From contig NC_020126.1 in NCBI RefSeq assembly GCF_000331735.1, forward strand, positions 4,712,001-4,776,000: 64,000 nucleotides of DNA. The letters are read 5' to 3'. Below, one piece after another: positions 1 to 9,683 of this stretch. How positions within the stretch are numbered: position 1 is the first letter of the stretch; each line of letters begins with the position of its first letter. Below the pieces are notes generated by a model. It was not told the DNA's origin, made no database searches, and worked only from the letters and a program-made list of their open reading frames with translations. This DNA is from Myxococcus stipitatus DSM 14675. Lineage in GTDB: Bacteria > Myxococcota > Myxococcia > Myxococcales > Myxococcaceae. Both the position numbers and the translations under genes were made by a program.

Positions 1-1
1 C

Positions 2-1363
<1,362 letters not shown>

Positions 1364-1519
1364 GTCGGAGTGCCTCGGGCCCGGGTGCCGGGTCCGAGGG
1401 CATCAAACGACCTGGAACATCACCTGTCCGAGACGTGACAATTCGAGGCCGTGCATGCGATGGTAGGTGCGCATGGGTGCGGCATTCGCGCCCTCGACGA
1501 ATATCGGGAGGGAGACTTC

Positions 1520-1909
1520 ATGGAGACTCCACCGCGGGAGCAGATGGGTTCGTACATCACGGGATCGCCGATGCTGACGCAGGATGAGAAGACGATGGGG
1601 CTGGTCGCGCACATCGGCAGCATCCTCGGCAACTTCGTGGGGCTGGGTTTCGCTGTTCCGCTGGTGCTGATGCTGACGAAGGGCAAGGAGTCCTCCTTCA
1701 TCCGCGAGCACGCCGTGGAGTCGCTGAACTTCCAGATCACGTGCTTCATCGCGGCCGCCATCGCGGTGGCCACGTCTTGCATCGGCATCGGCCTGTTGCT
1801 GCTGCCCGTGGTCGGCATCCTGGCGCTGGTGTTCCCCATCATCGGCGGGCTGAAGGCGAATGAGGGTCAGGCGTACAAGTACCCGTTCGCTCTCCGGCTG
1901 GTGAAGTAG
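1520..1909 (+). CDS. DUF4870 family small membrane protein
   Basis: Membrane protein of about 129 residues with unknown function. It matches the DUF4870 pattern: an N-terminal TQDEKTMGLVAHIGSIL segment, the ESSFIREHAVESLNFQIT element before a hydrophobic segment, and a C-terminal GLKANEGQAYKYPFALRLVK. Three hydrophobic stretches are visible (about residues 27-50, 72-90 and 92-112). The ATG at 1520 is preferred because GGGAGGGA lies 7 bases upstream; an in-frame ATG at 1451 would add 23 residues of uncharacteristic sequence. The gene follows thiC in the same direction after about 156 bases and is convergent with moaA. Confidence 0.85.
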   Translation: METPPREQMGSYITGSPMLTQDEKTMGLVAHIGSILGNFVGLGFAVPLVLMLTKGKESSFIREHAVESLNFQITCFIAAAIAVATSCIGIGLLLLPVVGILALVFPIIGGLKANEGQAYKYPFALRLVK

Positions 1910-1947
1910 TCAGGCACCGGCTCCTTCCTGGAGCCAGGTTCCAACGC

Positions 1948-1980
1948 GGGCGGGTCATGCGCGAAGGCGCGGACCCGCCC
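1948..1980. terminator. Hairpin between convergent genes
   Basis: A 9-bp perfect stem GGGCGGGTC/GACCCGCCC with a 15-base loop lies between the DUF4870 gene and the convergent moaA. A smaller stem GGCTCC/GGAGCC sits just before it at 1919-1935. Neither is followed by a long T-run, so this may be a bidirectional or Rho-assisted end. Confidence 0.5.
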
Positions 1981-2001
1981 GTCGTGTTTCCAGCGGGTGA
2001 C

Positions 2002-3015
2002 TCAGCCGCCGATGCCCATCATGGACAGCAGCGTGGCGCCGTTGCCCGGCTCCGTGAAGCGGTGTCCCTCCGGCTTGTCACCCAGCGCCGCGCGGATGGC
2101 GCGCGCGAGCTCCACGTCGGTGGCACCGCCCCGGATGAGCTGATGCAGCGGCGCCTGCGCGCGGCCTCCCAGGCAGCTCCTCAAGTCGCCGTTGGACGCC
2201 ACCCGCACGCGGTTGCACCCGCCGCAGAAGTTCTGGGTGAGGGGGGAGATGAAGCCCACCCGGCCGCCCGGAGCACGCAGGTAGCGCGCGGGGCCGGAGG
2301 TGATGGAGTCCGCGGCGAGGCCCGGGTCCTCGGGCTCGGGGGAGAGCGTCAGGCCCGTGGCCTGAAGCTGTTCGACGAGCTCCGCGGTGGGCACGGGGAC
2401 CCCCTGGCCGAAGGGCATCAGCTCGATGAAGCGGGGCGTGATGCCGCGTGCGTGGGCGTAGTCCACCAGGGCGCGGGCCTCGCCGTCGTTCACCCCTCGC
2501 ATCACCACGACGTTGAGCTTGAGCGTGCCGTAGCCCGCCTGGGCGGCACGGTCGATGCCTCTGAGCACCTCGTCGAAGTCCCCCTGCTTGGAGATGCGGC
2601 GGAAGGTCTCCGCGGACAGCGTGTCCAGGCTGAGGTTGAGCTGGTCGACGCCCGCTTCGCGCAGGGGGACGGCGAGCGACTCCAGGTGGCTCGCGTTGGT
2701 GGTGATGGCCAGGTGGCGCACGCCCGGGATGCTGGAGAGGCGGCGAGCGATGTCCAGGATGTCCGGCCGGATGAGCGGCTCGCCCCCGGTGAGGCGCACG
2801 CGGCGGATGCCCATGGCCGCGAAGAGGGAGGCGATGCGCGCCAGCTCCTCGGGGCTCAGCAGGTCCTTCTTGCCGCCCCACGACGCGGGGGAGCAGTACG
2901 TGCAGCGGAAGTTGCAGCGGTCCGTGATGCTCAGCCGCAGGTATGTCATGCGGCGCCCCTGCGCGTCCAGCAAGGGCGGAGCGAGCGGGTCTGTGGCGGG
3001 AACGGGCGTCATCAC
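2002..3015 (-). CDS. moaA: GTP 3',8-cyclase MoaA
   Basis: First enzyme of molybdenum cofactor synthesis: radical-SAM rearrangement of GTP to 3',8-cyclo-7,8-dihydro-GTP. The 337-residue length is typical. The N-terminal SAM cluster is C34-NFR-C38-TY-C41, followed by the glycine motif LTGGEPLIRPD. The C-terminal substrate-binding cluster is C264-GG-C267...C281, and the protein ends in the functional Gly-Gly pair (MGIGG). No other moa gene is adjacent; moeA, later in the pathway, lies about 21 kb away on the same strand. It is followed upstream, same strand, by the HD-GYP regulator with a 60-base gap, so the two could be co-transcribed. Confidence 0.97.
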   Translation of the reverse strand: MMTPVPATDPLAPPLLDAQGRRMTYLRLSITDRCNFRCTYCSPASWGGKKDLLSPEELARIASLFAAMGIRRVRLTGGEPLIRPDILDIARRLSSIPGVRHLAITTNASHLESLAVPLREAGVDQLNLSLDTLSAETFRRISKQGDFDEVLRGIDRAAQAGYGTLKLNVVVMRGVNDGEARALVDYAHARGITPRFIELMPFGQGVPVPTAELVEQLQATGLTLSPEPEDPGLAADSITSGPARYLRAPGGRVGFISPLTQNFCGGCNRVRVASNGDLRSCLGGRAQAPLHQLIRGGATDVELARAIRAALGDKPEGHRFTEPGNGATLLSMMGIGG

Positions 3016-3075
3016 GGGCGGGCTGACTTCATAACAGCCGCCGGAGGCCCGTTCATCTCCATTCCCCGCGCTGGC

Positions 3076-4320
3076 TCAGCCCTCGCTGCCCGTGGCGGAC
3101 CGGATGATGGGCGCCTTGGTCTCCGCGGGCTCGCTCGTGCTCGGGCGCGCAGGCGGGGCCGGAGCGGCCTCGAGGTCGTCGTCCAGGTCCGTCAGCCGCG
3201 CCAGCTCGGCCTCCGCGTCGTTGGCCTCCTGCTCCGCCTGGGGGAGCTGGAGCTTCTTGAGCGCCATCTCCTCCTTGATGCGGATGAGGCCCTCTTCGCC
3301 GATGTCCAGGAACGCCCGGACGACTTCCGGGTCGAACTGGGTGTTGGCGCAGCGGCGGATCTCCTGGATGGCGTTCGCGAACGACGTGCCCTTGCGGTAC
3401 GGCCGGTCGCTCGTCATGGCGTCCAGCGTGTCGGCCACCGCGAAGATGCGCGCGCCGATGTGGATCTCCTGCCGCTGGAGTCCGCGCGGATAGCCCGCGC
3501 CGTCGAAGCGCTCCTGGTGCGACAGGACGATGGCGGACGGGGTGGCGAGGAAGGGGATGGCCTGGATCATCTGGAAGCCGATCTCCGGATGCTTGCGCAT
3601 CTCCAGCCACTCGTCGGGCGTCAGCTTGCCCGGCTTGAGCAGCACCGCGTCCGGCACGCCAATCTTCCCGATGTCGTGCAGCAGCGCGCCGCGGCCAATC
3701 TCCTCCAGCTCCTTGCCCTGGATGCCCATGCGCGTGGCGATGGCGGACGTGTAGCTGACCACGCGCAGCGAGTGGTCGCTCGTCTCGTGCTCGCGCGCGT
3801 CGAGCGCGGCCACCAGCGCCAGCAGCGTGTTCTGGTAGGTGTTGGCGATGTTGTGCAGCGCGCTTCGCAGCTCCGCCGTGCGGTCCCGGACCTTGCGCTC
3901 CAGCTTCTTCTGGTAGCGCTTGCGGGCCATCTCGATGCGCCGCTTGGCGAGCGCCCGCTCGATGGCGCGGATGAGGTCGGTGAGCTTGGGTGGCTTGAGC
4001 AGGTAGTCCACCGCGCCTCGGCGCAGGCAGTCCACCGCGGACTCCGTGTCACCGTAGCCGGTGAGCATGATGACCGACGTGTCCGGCAGCCGCTCCCGAA
4101 GGTTCTCCAGCAGCCAGAGGCCGTCCTTGCCCGGCATCTTCATGTCGCTGATGACGAGCGGGGTGTCGTCCTCGCCCGCGACGTCGAGCGCCATCTCGGC
4201 GCCGCTCGCGACGACGCAGTTGTAGCCCTCTTCACGCAGGAGGACCGAGATGACGTCTCGCACGGAGTCGTCATCGTCGACGATGAGGATTCGGGGTGGG
4301 GCAGGGGGTATGGCTTCCAC
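3076..4320 (-). CDS. Response regulator with HD-GYP phosphodiesterase domain
   Basis: Predicted two-component output protein that hydrolyses cyclic di-GMP. It has a receiver domain (about residues 10-125) with acidic cluster DDDD at 15-18, phospho-acceptor D59 and K109, a linker helix, then an HD-GYP domain (about 160-345) with H215-D216 in LLHDIGKIGVPDAVLLKPG and GAGYP at 274-278. The usual HHE before the GYP loop reads HQE (268-270), so one His metal ligand is Gln; metal count or rate may differ. The last 70 residues are an Ala/Pro/Glu-rich tail. No partner kinase is adjacent. Confidence 0.93.
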   Translation of the reverse strand: MEAIPPAPPRILIVDDDDSVRDVISVLLREEGYNCVVASGAEMALDVAGEDDTPLVISDMKMPGKDGLWLLENLRERLPDTSVIMLTGYGDTESAVDCLRRGAVDYLLKPPKLTDLIRAIERALAKRRIEMARKRYQKKLERKVRDRTAELRSALHNIANTYQNTLLALVAALDAREHETSDHSLRVVSYTSAIATRMGIQGKELEEIGRGALLHDIGKIGVPDAVLLKPGKLTPDEWLEMRKHPEIGFQMIQAIPFLATPSAIVLSHQERFDGAGYPRGLQRQEIHIGARIFAVADTLDAMTSDRPYRKGTSFANAIQEIRRCANTQFDPEVVRAFLDIGEEGLIRIKEEMALKKLQLPQAEQEANDAEAELARLTDLDDDLEAAPAPPARPSTSEPAETKAPIIRSATGSEG

Positions 4321-4460
4321 GGGGGAGATTCTAGAGGTTTCCGGGTTTCAATGGCGAATGAGTCAGGGAAATTACCACCTTCCTCCACTTGCCGGTTGAC
4401 AGTCCAGTGTTCGGGTCCAGAAGAAGACCCTGGAAGTGGGCGGCTGGAGGTGGCTCTCCC

Positions 4461-5576
4461 TCACGCATGGGCTCGGGGGAGGCGATCATACCTGAAGGGC
4501 GCCAGGTCCATGCTCGTCCGCTCACCGAGGAGGGCTTGGGCCACCAGCTTCGCGGTGATGGGCGCCAGGAGGATGCCGTTGCGGAAGTGGCCGGTGGCCA
4601 GGAAGAGGCCCGGCATGGGGCCCTCTCCCAGGTAGGGGCGCTTGTCCTCGGTCCACGGACGGAAGCCGGCCCAGGTCTCCGTCACGGGGGCGTCGGCCAG
4701 CTCCGGGCACAGCTCCAGCGCCATGTCGAGGATGCGCGCCAGCCCCGCCGCCGTCACCTGCTTGTCGAAGCCCACCAGCTCCATGGTGCTCCCGGCGATG
4801 ACGCGTCCGTCCGCGCGGGGGACGACGTAGCCCTTCTCCGACGTGAGGATGTGGTCGACGAGGGGCAGGCGCGTCTGGAGCTGGATCATCTGCCCGCGCG
4901 CCGGGCGCACCGACTTCGCCTCCACGCCCGCGCCCTGGACGAGCGAGGACCAGGAGCCGGCGGCGAGCACCACGGCATCGGCGCGCAGCACCTCACCGTC
5001 CAGGTCCACGCCCACCGCGCGGCCCGCTTCGTGGACGATGCCGCGCACGTAGCCGCTGCGGAACTCCGCGCCCGCGCGCGCGGCGGACATCGTCAGCGCG
5101 CGGACGAGGAGCCGGTTGTCCACCTGGTGGTCATCCGGGAAGTGGGCGGCGGCGAGCGCCTTCGGTGAGAGGCGCGGCTCCAGCGCGCGAGCTTGCGCGC
5201 CATCGAGGAGCTCCGCGCGCAGGCCCATGCCGCGCTGCCAGAGGACGGTGGCCTCGATGTGGTGGACGGTGGCCTCGGTGAAGGCCACCTTGAGGACGCC
5301 GCTGGAGCGGTAGGCGATGTCGACGCCGGACAGCTCGCGCAGCTCCTCGGCGAACGCGGGATACAGACCGCGGCTGCGCAGGCACAGCTCCAGGAAGGGG
5401 CCGGGGCCGTCCGCTTCCATCTGCGGCGCGAGCATGCCGGCCGCCGCGCTGCTGGCCTCCGCGCCGGGGATGGAGCGCTCCAACACGGTGACGCGAGCGC
5501 CCGCCTGCCGCAGCCGCAGCGCGATGCCGCAGCCCATGATGCCCCCGCCCACGATGATGACGTCCGAGACTCGCAT
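4461..5576 (-). CDS. thiO: Glycine oxidase ThiO
   Basis: FAD-dependent oxidase of about 371 residues. It makes the iminoglycine (dehydroglycine) used to build the thiazole of thiamine. The N-terminus VSDVIIVGGGIMGCGIALRL is the Rossmann dinucleotide-binding motif, followed by EASSAAAGMLAPQ, a DAO-family signature. Near the C-terminus, ETWAGFRPWTEDKRPYLG and TGHFRNGILLAP are characteristic of ThiO. The ATG at 5576 is chosen because the Rossmann motif begins right after it; upstream in-frame sequence does not look coding. It is divergent from the his leader, with about 105 bases between them. Confidence 0.93.
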   Translation of the reverse strand: MRVSDVIIVGGGIMGCGIALRLRQAGARVTVLERSIPGAEASSAAAGMLAPQMEADGPGPFLELCLRSRGLYPAFAEELRELSGVDIAYRSSGVLKVAFTEATVHHIEATVLWQRGMGLRAELLDGAQARALEPRLSPKALAAAHFPDDHQVDNRLLVRALTMSAARAGAEFRSGYVRGIVHEAGRAVGVDLDGEVLRADAVVLAAGSWSSLVQGAGVEAKSVRPARGQMIQLQTRLPLVDHILTSEKGYVVPRADGRVIAGSTMELVGFDKQVTAAGLARILDMALELCPELADAPVTETWAGFRPWTEDKRPYLGEGPMPGLFLATGHFRNGILLAPITAKLVAQALLGERTSMDLAPFRYDRLPRAHA

Positions 5577-5644
5577 GGCCTTGCTTCCTGCTCGCCCCGG
5601 CGAGGGTTTGCAAGCGACTTGAGAGAGGAGGACGGGAGGTCGGG

Positions 5645-5674
5645 TTGACGGCGAGGGGGCTTTGCCGTTACTGA
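5645..5674 (+). promoter_or_regulatory. Candidate his operon promoter
   Basis: TTGACG (5645-5650), an 18-base spacer and TACTGA (5669-5674) form a housekeeping-type promoter on the + strand. Initiation about 7 bases downstream would fall at or next to the GTG of the leader peptide (5682), which would make the leader mRNA leaderless. That fits the lack of a Shine-Dalgarno sequence before the GTG. Inferred from sequence only. Confidence 0.45.
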
Positions 5675-5681
5675 TGGTGCC

Positions 5682-5774
5682 GTGCGTTTCTCTACCGTGC
5701 ATCCCCATCATGCGCATCATCGGCTCGGCCCCGACGGGACCGTTCGCCATGCGCATGCCTGGGTGAGCCACTAG
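5682..5774 (+). CDS. hisL: his operon leader peptide (His-rich attenuator peptide)
   Basis: A 30-codon reading frame GTG...TAG with 8 His codons. Five of the seven codons at 5700-5720 are His (pattern HPHHAHH), a second group HAH is at 5748-5756, and the last codon is CAC. It ends 36 bases before a perfect terminator hairpin and 114 bases before hisG. Known his leader peptides act as histidyl-tRNA sensors: stalling at His codons prevents the terminator. No Shine-Dalgarno is visible, so translation may begin leaderless. The ATG at 5674 opens a different frame without His enrichment. Confidence 0.85.
   Translation: MRFSTVHPHHAHHRLGPDGTVRHAHAWVSH
5709..5757 (+). promoter_or_regulatory. Leader RNA pause stem (1:2-type pairing)
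   Basis: CATGCGCAT (5709-5717) is exactly complementary to ATGCGCATG (5749-5757), giving a 9-bp stem whose arms lie in the two His-codon clusters. A ribosome stalled on the first cluster would block it. The loop contains GACGGG (5733-5738), complementary to CCCGTC (5814-5819) in the 5' arm of the terminator, a candidate antiterminator contact. The pairings are seen in sequence; the mechanism is inferred. Confidence 0.6.
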
Positions 5775-5810
5775 ACGCACCACCCTCCCGGCACCTGCCG
5801 CAGCGACCGA

Positions 5811-5840
5811 AGGCCCGTCCCCCCCGGACGGGCCTTTTTT
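5811..5840 (+). terminator. his operon attenuator terminator
   Basis: Perfect 10-bp stem AGGCCCGTCC/GGACGGGCCT with a five-C loop, running into TTTTTT. It is a textbook intrinsic terminator 48 bases before the hisG start and just after the His-rich leader peptide. Confidence 0.9.
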
Positions 5841-5888
5841 CGTTTCCGCGCGGCCACCGTTCCCCCGCAGTCCCCCGCAGGTCCACCC

Positions 5889-6749
5889 ATGCTGCTGAAG
5901 ATTGCCCTGCCCAACAAAGGCCGTCTGTCCGAAGAGGTTCGTGAGCTGTTCAACGAAGCGGGTCTGGAGGTGCGTGTCAGAGGAGACCGCGCGCTCACCG
6001 CGTCGCTGGGCGGTGAGTTCGAGGCCATCTTCGTGCGTGCTCGAGACATCCCGGAGTTCGTCGCGGACGGGGCCGCGCATGCGGGGGTGACGGGGTGGGA
6101 TCTGGTGAACGAGGCGGGGCGGCATCTCGAGCACCTGATGGACCTGGAGTTGGGCCGGTGTCGGCTCGTGGTCGCGGCGCGTGAGGAGAGCGGCATCGGC
6201 CAGGCCAGCGACGTGCGGGACGGCATGCGCGTGGCGTCGTGTTTCCCTCGGCTGACGCGGGACTACTTCGCGCGGCGAGGGCAGCGCATCACCGTGGTTC
6301 CCGTCTCGGGGGCGACGGAGATTGCCCCTCACCTGGGCATCGCGGACATCGTGGTGGACCTGACGTCGACTGGTTCCACGCTGAAGATGAACGGGCTGCG
6401 AGAAGTGGCCACGGTGCTGGAGTCCAGCGCGAGGCTGGTGGCGTGCCAGGCGAACGACGCCGAGGTGCGTGGAACGCTGGATGAGCTGAAGCTCGCGCTG
6501 GGCTCGGTGCTCGCGGCGCGGGGCAAGCGCTACGTGATGGCCAACGTGCCGAAGGAGATGCTCCCTCGCGTGCGTGAGGTGTTGCCGGGGCTCAACGGGC
6601 CCACGGTGGTCGACGTGATGGACGGAGGACGCTTCGTCGCGGTGCACGCGGTGGTGCCAGCGAAGGCCATCTACCGCACCGTCAATGCCCTGAAGTCCCT
6701 GGGGGGCGAAGGCATCCTCGTCACTCGGATTGAAAGGTTGGTGGCGTGA
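5889..6749 (+). CDS. hisG: ATP phosphoribosyltransferase HisG (long form)
   Basis: First committed and feedback-controlled step of histidine synthesis: ATP plus PRPP to phosphoribosyl-ATP. The 286-residue length is that of the long form with a C-terminal regulatory ACT-like domain, which needs no HisZ. Seen: N-terminal LPNKGRLSEE, the PRPP-binding IADIVVDLTSTGSTLKMNGL, and a C-terminal GPTVVDVMDGGRFVAVHAVVP segment of the regulatory domain. First gene after the attenuator. Its TGA overlaps the hisD ATG by one base. Confidence 0.97.
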   Translation: MLLKIALPNKGRLSEEVRELFNEAGLEVRVRGDRALTASLGGEFEAIFVRARDIPEFVADGAAHAGVTGWDLVNEAGRHLEHLMDLELGRCRLVVAAREESGIGQASDVRDGMRVASCFPRLTRDYFARRGQRITVVPVSGATEIAPHLGIADIVVDLTSTGSTLKMNGLREVATVLESSARLVACQANDAEVRGTLDELKLALGSVLAARGKRYVMANVPKEMLPRVREVLPGLNGPTVVDVMDGGRFVAVHAVVPAKAIYRTVNALKSLGGEGILVTRIERLVA

Positions 6750-8056
6750 TGGCTCCGCTTCCTTCGTTCCTCCGGTTCCAAGGGCCCCTCGCGAGGCTGT
6801 CGCCCGAGGACCGGCGCTGGTTGTTGCTGCGAGGTGGCGCGGTCGACTCGCGCATCGCCGCCCGGGTTCGAGAGCTCATCGCGAGTGTCCAACTGGATGG
6901 GGACAGCGCGCTCTTCGAGATGGCGCGCCGGTTCGATGGGGTGTCGTTGTCCTCGCTGGAGGTGCCTCGGGCGCGCTGTGAGGAGGCGCTGGCGGCGCTG
7001 GAGCCCTCCCTGGTGCGGGCGTTGACGCGGGCCGTGCGCAACATCGCTCGGGCGCACGAGGTGCAGCGTCCTCGCGCGGTGGAGGTGGAGACGGAGCCGG
7101 GAGTGTTGGTGGGGCGCAGGCCGGACCCACTCGGGCGGGTTGGCGTGTATGCGCCAGGAGGCCGCGCGGTCTATCCCAGCAGCGTGTTGATGGGCGTGGT
7201 CCCCGCGAAGGTGGCGGGAGTGGGGGAGGTCATCGTGTGCTCACCGCCGGGACGCGACGGACTGCCTCACGCGAGTGTACTGGCCGCCGCGGTGCTGGCG
7301 GGAGCGGACCGGGTCTTCGCGTTGGGAGGCGCGGGCGCGGTGGCGGCGATGGCGTACGGGACACGGAGCGTGCCGCGTGTGGACCGCATCGTCGGGCCTG
7401 GGAATGCGTACGTCGCCGAAGCCAAGCTTCAGGTGGTGGGCGCGGTGGCCATCGAAGCGCCCGCGGGGCCGAGTGAAATCCTCGTCGTCGCCGACGCGAC
7501 GGCGAGTCCGGAGGCGGTGGCGCGAGAAGTCCTCGCACAAGCGGAGCATGACCCGGACGCGGCCTGTGTCGTGGTGGCCTTGGGTGACGCCGTCGCGGAG
7601 GCCATCGCGGCGCAGGTACGGGCGCTGTCGGTGAGCGCGAAGCGGCGGGAGATTGTCGACGCGGCGTTGGGCTCGCGAGGCGCGGTGTTGAGCGTGGCCT
7701 CGCTGGAGGAGGTGTGGCCCTTCGTGGCGGACTTCGCACCGGAGCACCTGCTCCTCGCCACGGCGGAGCCGGCGGCGGACCTGGAGCGCGTGCGCAATGC
7801 CGGCACCGTCTTCCTGGGGGAGCGCTCGTCGGTGGCGTACGGCGACTACATGACGGGCTCGAACCATGTGCTGCCCACGGCGGGGCTGGCGCGGGCGTAC
7901 TCGGGGCTCAACCTGCTCGACTTCTACCGATGGACCACCTTCCAGCGCGTGGAGCGTGCCGCGTCGGCGGCGCTGGCGGACGACGTGGGGGTGCTCGCGG
8001 ACAGTGAAGGACTCTTCGCGCACGCCGAGGCCGCGCGGGCCTGGAGGGGCGCATGA
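6749..8056 (+). CDS. hisD: Histidinol dehydrogenase HisD
   Basis: Zinc enzyme that carries out the last two oxidations, L-histidinol to L-histidine with two NAD+. About 435 residues, normal for the family. Seen: GRVGVYAPGGRAVYPSSVLM, the signature region GPGNAYVAEAK...IEAPAGPSEILVVAD, AQAEHDPDA with zinc-site residues, and DFAPEHLLL. An in-frame GTG directly precedes the ATG at 6749; the ATG is preferred. It overlaps hisC by 4 bases (ATGA). Confidence 0.97.
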   Translation: MAPLPSFLRFQGPLARLSPEDRRWLLLRGGAVDSRIAARVRELIASVQLDGDSALFEMARRFDGVSLSSLEVPRARCEEALAALEPSLVRALTRAVRNIARAHEVQRPRAVEVETEPGVLVGRRPDPLGRVGVYAPGGRAVYPSSVLMGVVPAKVAGVGEVIVCSPPGRDGLPHASVLAAAVLAGADRVFALGGAGAVAAMAYGTRSVPRVDRIVGPGNAYVAEAKLQVVGAVAIEAPAGPSEILVVADATASPEAVAREVLAQAEHDPDAACVVVALGDAVAEAIAAQVRALSVSAKRREIVDAALGSRGAVLSVASLEEVWPFVADFAPEHLLLATAEPAADLERVRNAGTVFLGERSSVAYGDYMTGSNHVLPTAGLARAYSGLNLLDFYRWTTFQRVERAASAALADDVGVLADSEGLFAHAEAARAWRGA

Positions 8057-9093
8057 TTCCCCTTCGCGCGTCCTACCAAGGCCTCTCGCCGTATTCGCCG
8101 CCGAAGAAGCCGTGTCGCGTGGACTTGAGCGACAACACCAACCTGTTTGGTGTGCCTCCCGCGGCGGCTCGCAAGCTGGGGGAGTTTCACGCGGAACTGC
8201 TGGCTCGCTATCCCCGGAGCTATGCGCCCGACCTGCGGCGCGTGCTGGCCTCGGGGCTCGGGGTCGAGGCCGAGTGGGTGACGACGGGGTGCGGCTCCGA
8301 CGATGTCCTCGACAGCGCGCTGAGGGCGTTCCTGGAGCCGGGGGAGGTGCTCGCGTTCCAGGACCCCACGTTCGTGATGATGCCGTTGTTCGCGAAGGTG
8401 AATGGACTGCGGCCCGCGGCGGTGCCGCTGCGCGCGGACTTCGATGTGGACCCGGAGGCGCTGCTCGCCACCGGGGCGAAGGTCATCTACCTGTGCTCGC
8501 CCAACAACCCCACGGGCACGGTGTTGTCGCGTGCGTCGGTGGAGCGCGTGGTGGACGAGGCGCCGGGCGTCGTCATCATCGACGAGGCCTATGCGGACTT
8601 CGCGCGCGGCCCTGGCTTCGTGGACCTGGCGCTGACTCGCACGAATGTGCTGGTGACGCGGACGTTCTCCAAGGCGTTCGGCCTCGCGAGCCTGCGCGTG
8701 GGCTGGGGCGTGGGGCACCCGAGGTTGGTGGCCGAAGTGGAGAAGGCCCGAGGGCCGTACAAGCTCACCCAGCTCGCGGAGTCGGTGGCCGTGGCCACGT
8801 TGAACGAGGACCCACCCTGGGTTCGAGTCTGGGCCCAGGAGGCGGTGGCGAACCGGGAGCGGCTTCGTGAAGCCCTGCGGGCGATGGGGCTGAAGCCGCT
8901 GCCCTCCGAGGGCAACTTCCTGCTGGTGCCCGTGCCCGGAGCGCCCGAGGTGGCGGAGCGGATGCGCGAGCGCGACGTGAATGTGCGCGCCTTCCAAGGA
9001 CTCACGGGTGTGGGGGACGCGCTGCGGATCGGCAGCGCTCCCTGGCCCTTGCTGGAGACGGCGCTCACGGCGCTGCGGGAGTCGCTGCGATGA
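8053..9093 (+). CDS. hisC: Histidinol-phosphate aminotransferase HisC
   Basis: PLP-dependent class I/II aminotransferase. It transfers an amino group from glutamate to imidazole-acetol phosphate. 346 residues. Seen: N-terminal SDNTNLFG, SPNNPTG (150-156), DEAYADF with D177 and Y180, and the PLP lysine K207 in TRTFSKAFGLASLRVG. The C-terminal domain has SEGNFLLV and a GLTGVGDALRIG element that fits the phosphate-binding Arg of HisC. It overlaps hisH by 4 bases. Confidence 0.95.
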   Translation: MIPLRASYQGLSPYSPPKKPCRVDLSDNTNLFGVPPAAARKLGEFHAELLARYPRSYAPDLRRVLASGLGVEAEWVTTGCGSDDVLDSALRAFLEPGEVLAFQDPTFVMMPLFAKVNGLRPAAVPLRADFDVDPEALLATGAKVIYLCSPNNPTGTVLSRASVERVVDEAPGVVIIDEAYADFARGPGFVDLALTRTNVLVTRTFSKAFGLASLRVGWGVGHPRLVAEVEKARGPYKLTQLAESVAVATLNEDPPWVRVWAQEAVANRERLREALRAMGLKPLPSEGNFLLVPVPGAPEVAERMRERDVNVRAFQGLTGVGDALRIGSAPWPLLETALTALRESLR

Positions 9094-9683
9094 GGGTCAC
9101 CTTGTTCGACTATGGCGCTGGCAACCTGCACTCGCTGGGCAAGGCCCTGACCACGGTGCCGGGCGTGGACGTGCGAGTGGAGGAGGACCCCGTGCGCGCG
9201 GTGGACACGGAGGTCCTCGTGTTGCCCGGCGTCGGAGCCTTCGGCGCGGCGGCGGCACGACTGGCCCCCGGACGCGAGGCGATGCGCGCCGCCCTGGAGC
9301 GAGGGCTGCCGTGCCTGGGCATCTGCCTGGGGATGCAGCTCTTGTTCGAGTCGAGTGACGAGGGACCCGGTCAGGGCCTCGGCTACTTCGCGGGCCGGGT
9401 GACTCGGCTGAACGCGAGGCGCGTGCCGCAGATGGGCTGGAATCCGGTGGACGCGGACACCACGGTGCCTGGTGTTCCGCTGGAGATCGCCTACTACGCG
9501 AACAGCTTCGTCTGCCGAGCCCAGGATGTGTCCCTCGTGACGGCCTGGACGACCCATGAGGAGGACCGCTTCCCCGCGGCGGTGCGGCGAGGCTCGGTGG
9601 TCGGCGTGCAGTTCCACCCCGAGAAGTCCTCAGCCGCGGGCGTGGCCTTCATCCAGGGCTTCTTGCGCGAGGTGGCGTCATGA
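9090..9683 (+). CDS. hisH: Imidazole glycerol phosphate synthase, glutaminase subunit HisH
   Basis: Class I glutamine amidotransferase that feeds ammonia to HisF. 197 residues. The triad is visible: nucleophile C79 in LGICLGMQLLFE, and H176 with E178 in VQFHPEKS. The N-terminus TLFDYGAGNLHSLGKAL and LPGVGAFG are typical. hisA and hisB stand between hisH and hisF, both in the same transcript. It overlaps hisA by 4 bases. Confidence 0.96.
   Translation: MRVTLFDYGAGNLHSLGKALTTVPGVDVRVEEDPVRAVDTEVLVLPGVGAFGAAAARLAPGREAMRAALERGLPCLGICLGMQLLFESSDEGPGQGLGYFAGRVTRLNARRVPQMGWNPVDADTTVPGVPLEIAYYANSFVCRAQDVSLVTAWTTHEEDRFPAAVRRGSVVGVQFHPEKSSAAGVAFIQGFLREVAS

Noticed and set aside
1957..4635. An 892-codon open frame on the + strand across moaA and the HD-GYP gene
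   Set aside because: It is antisense to two well-supported genes; the protein is Arg/Ala/Gly/Leu-rich noise caused by high GC, without a recognisable domain.
5577..5681. TPP riboswitch upstream of thiO
   Set aside because: No CUGAGA or ACCUGAUCUGGAUAAUACC-like box in the short leader; any such switch for thiC would be outside the window.
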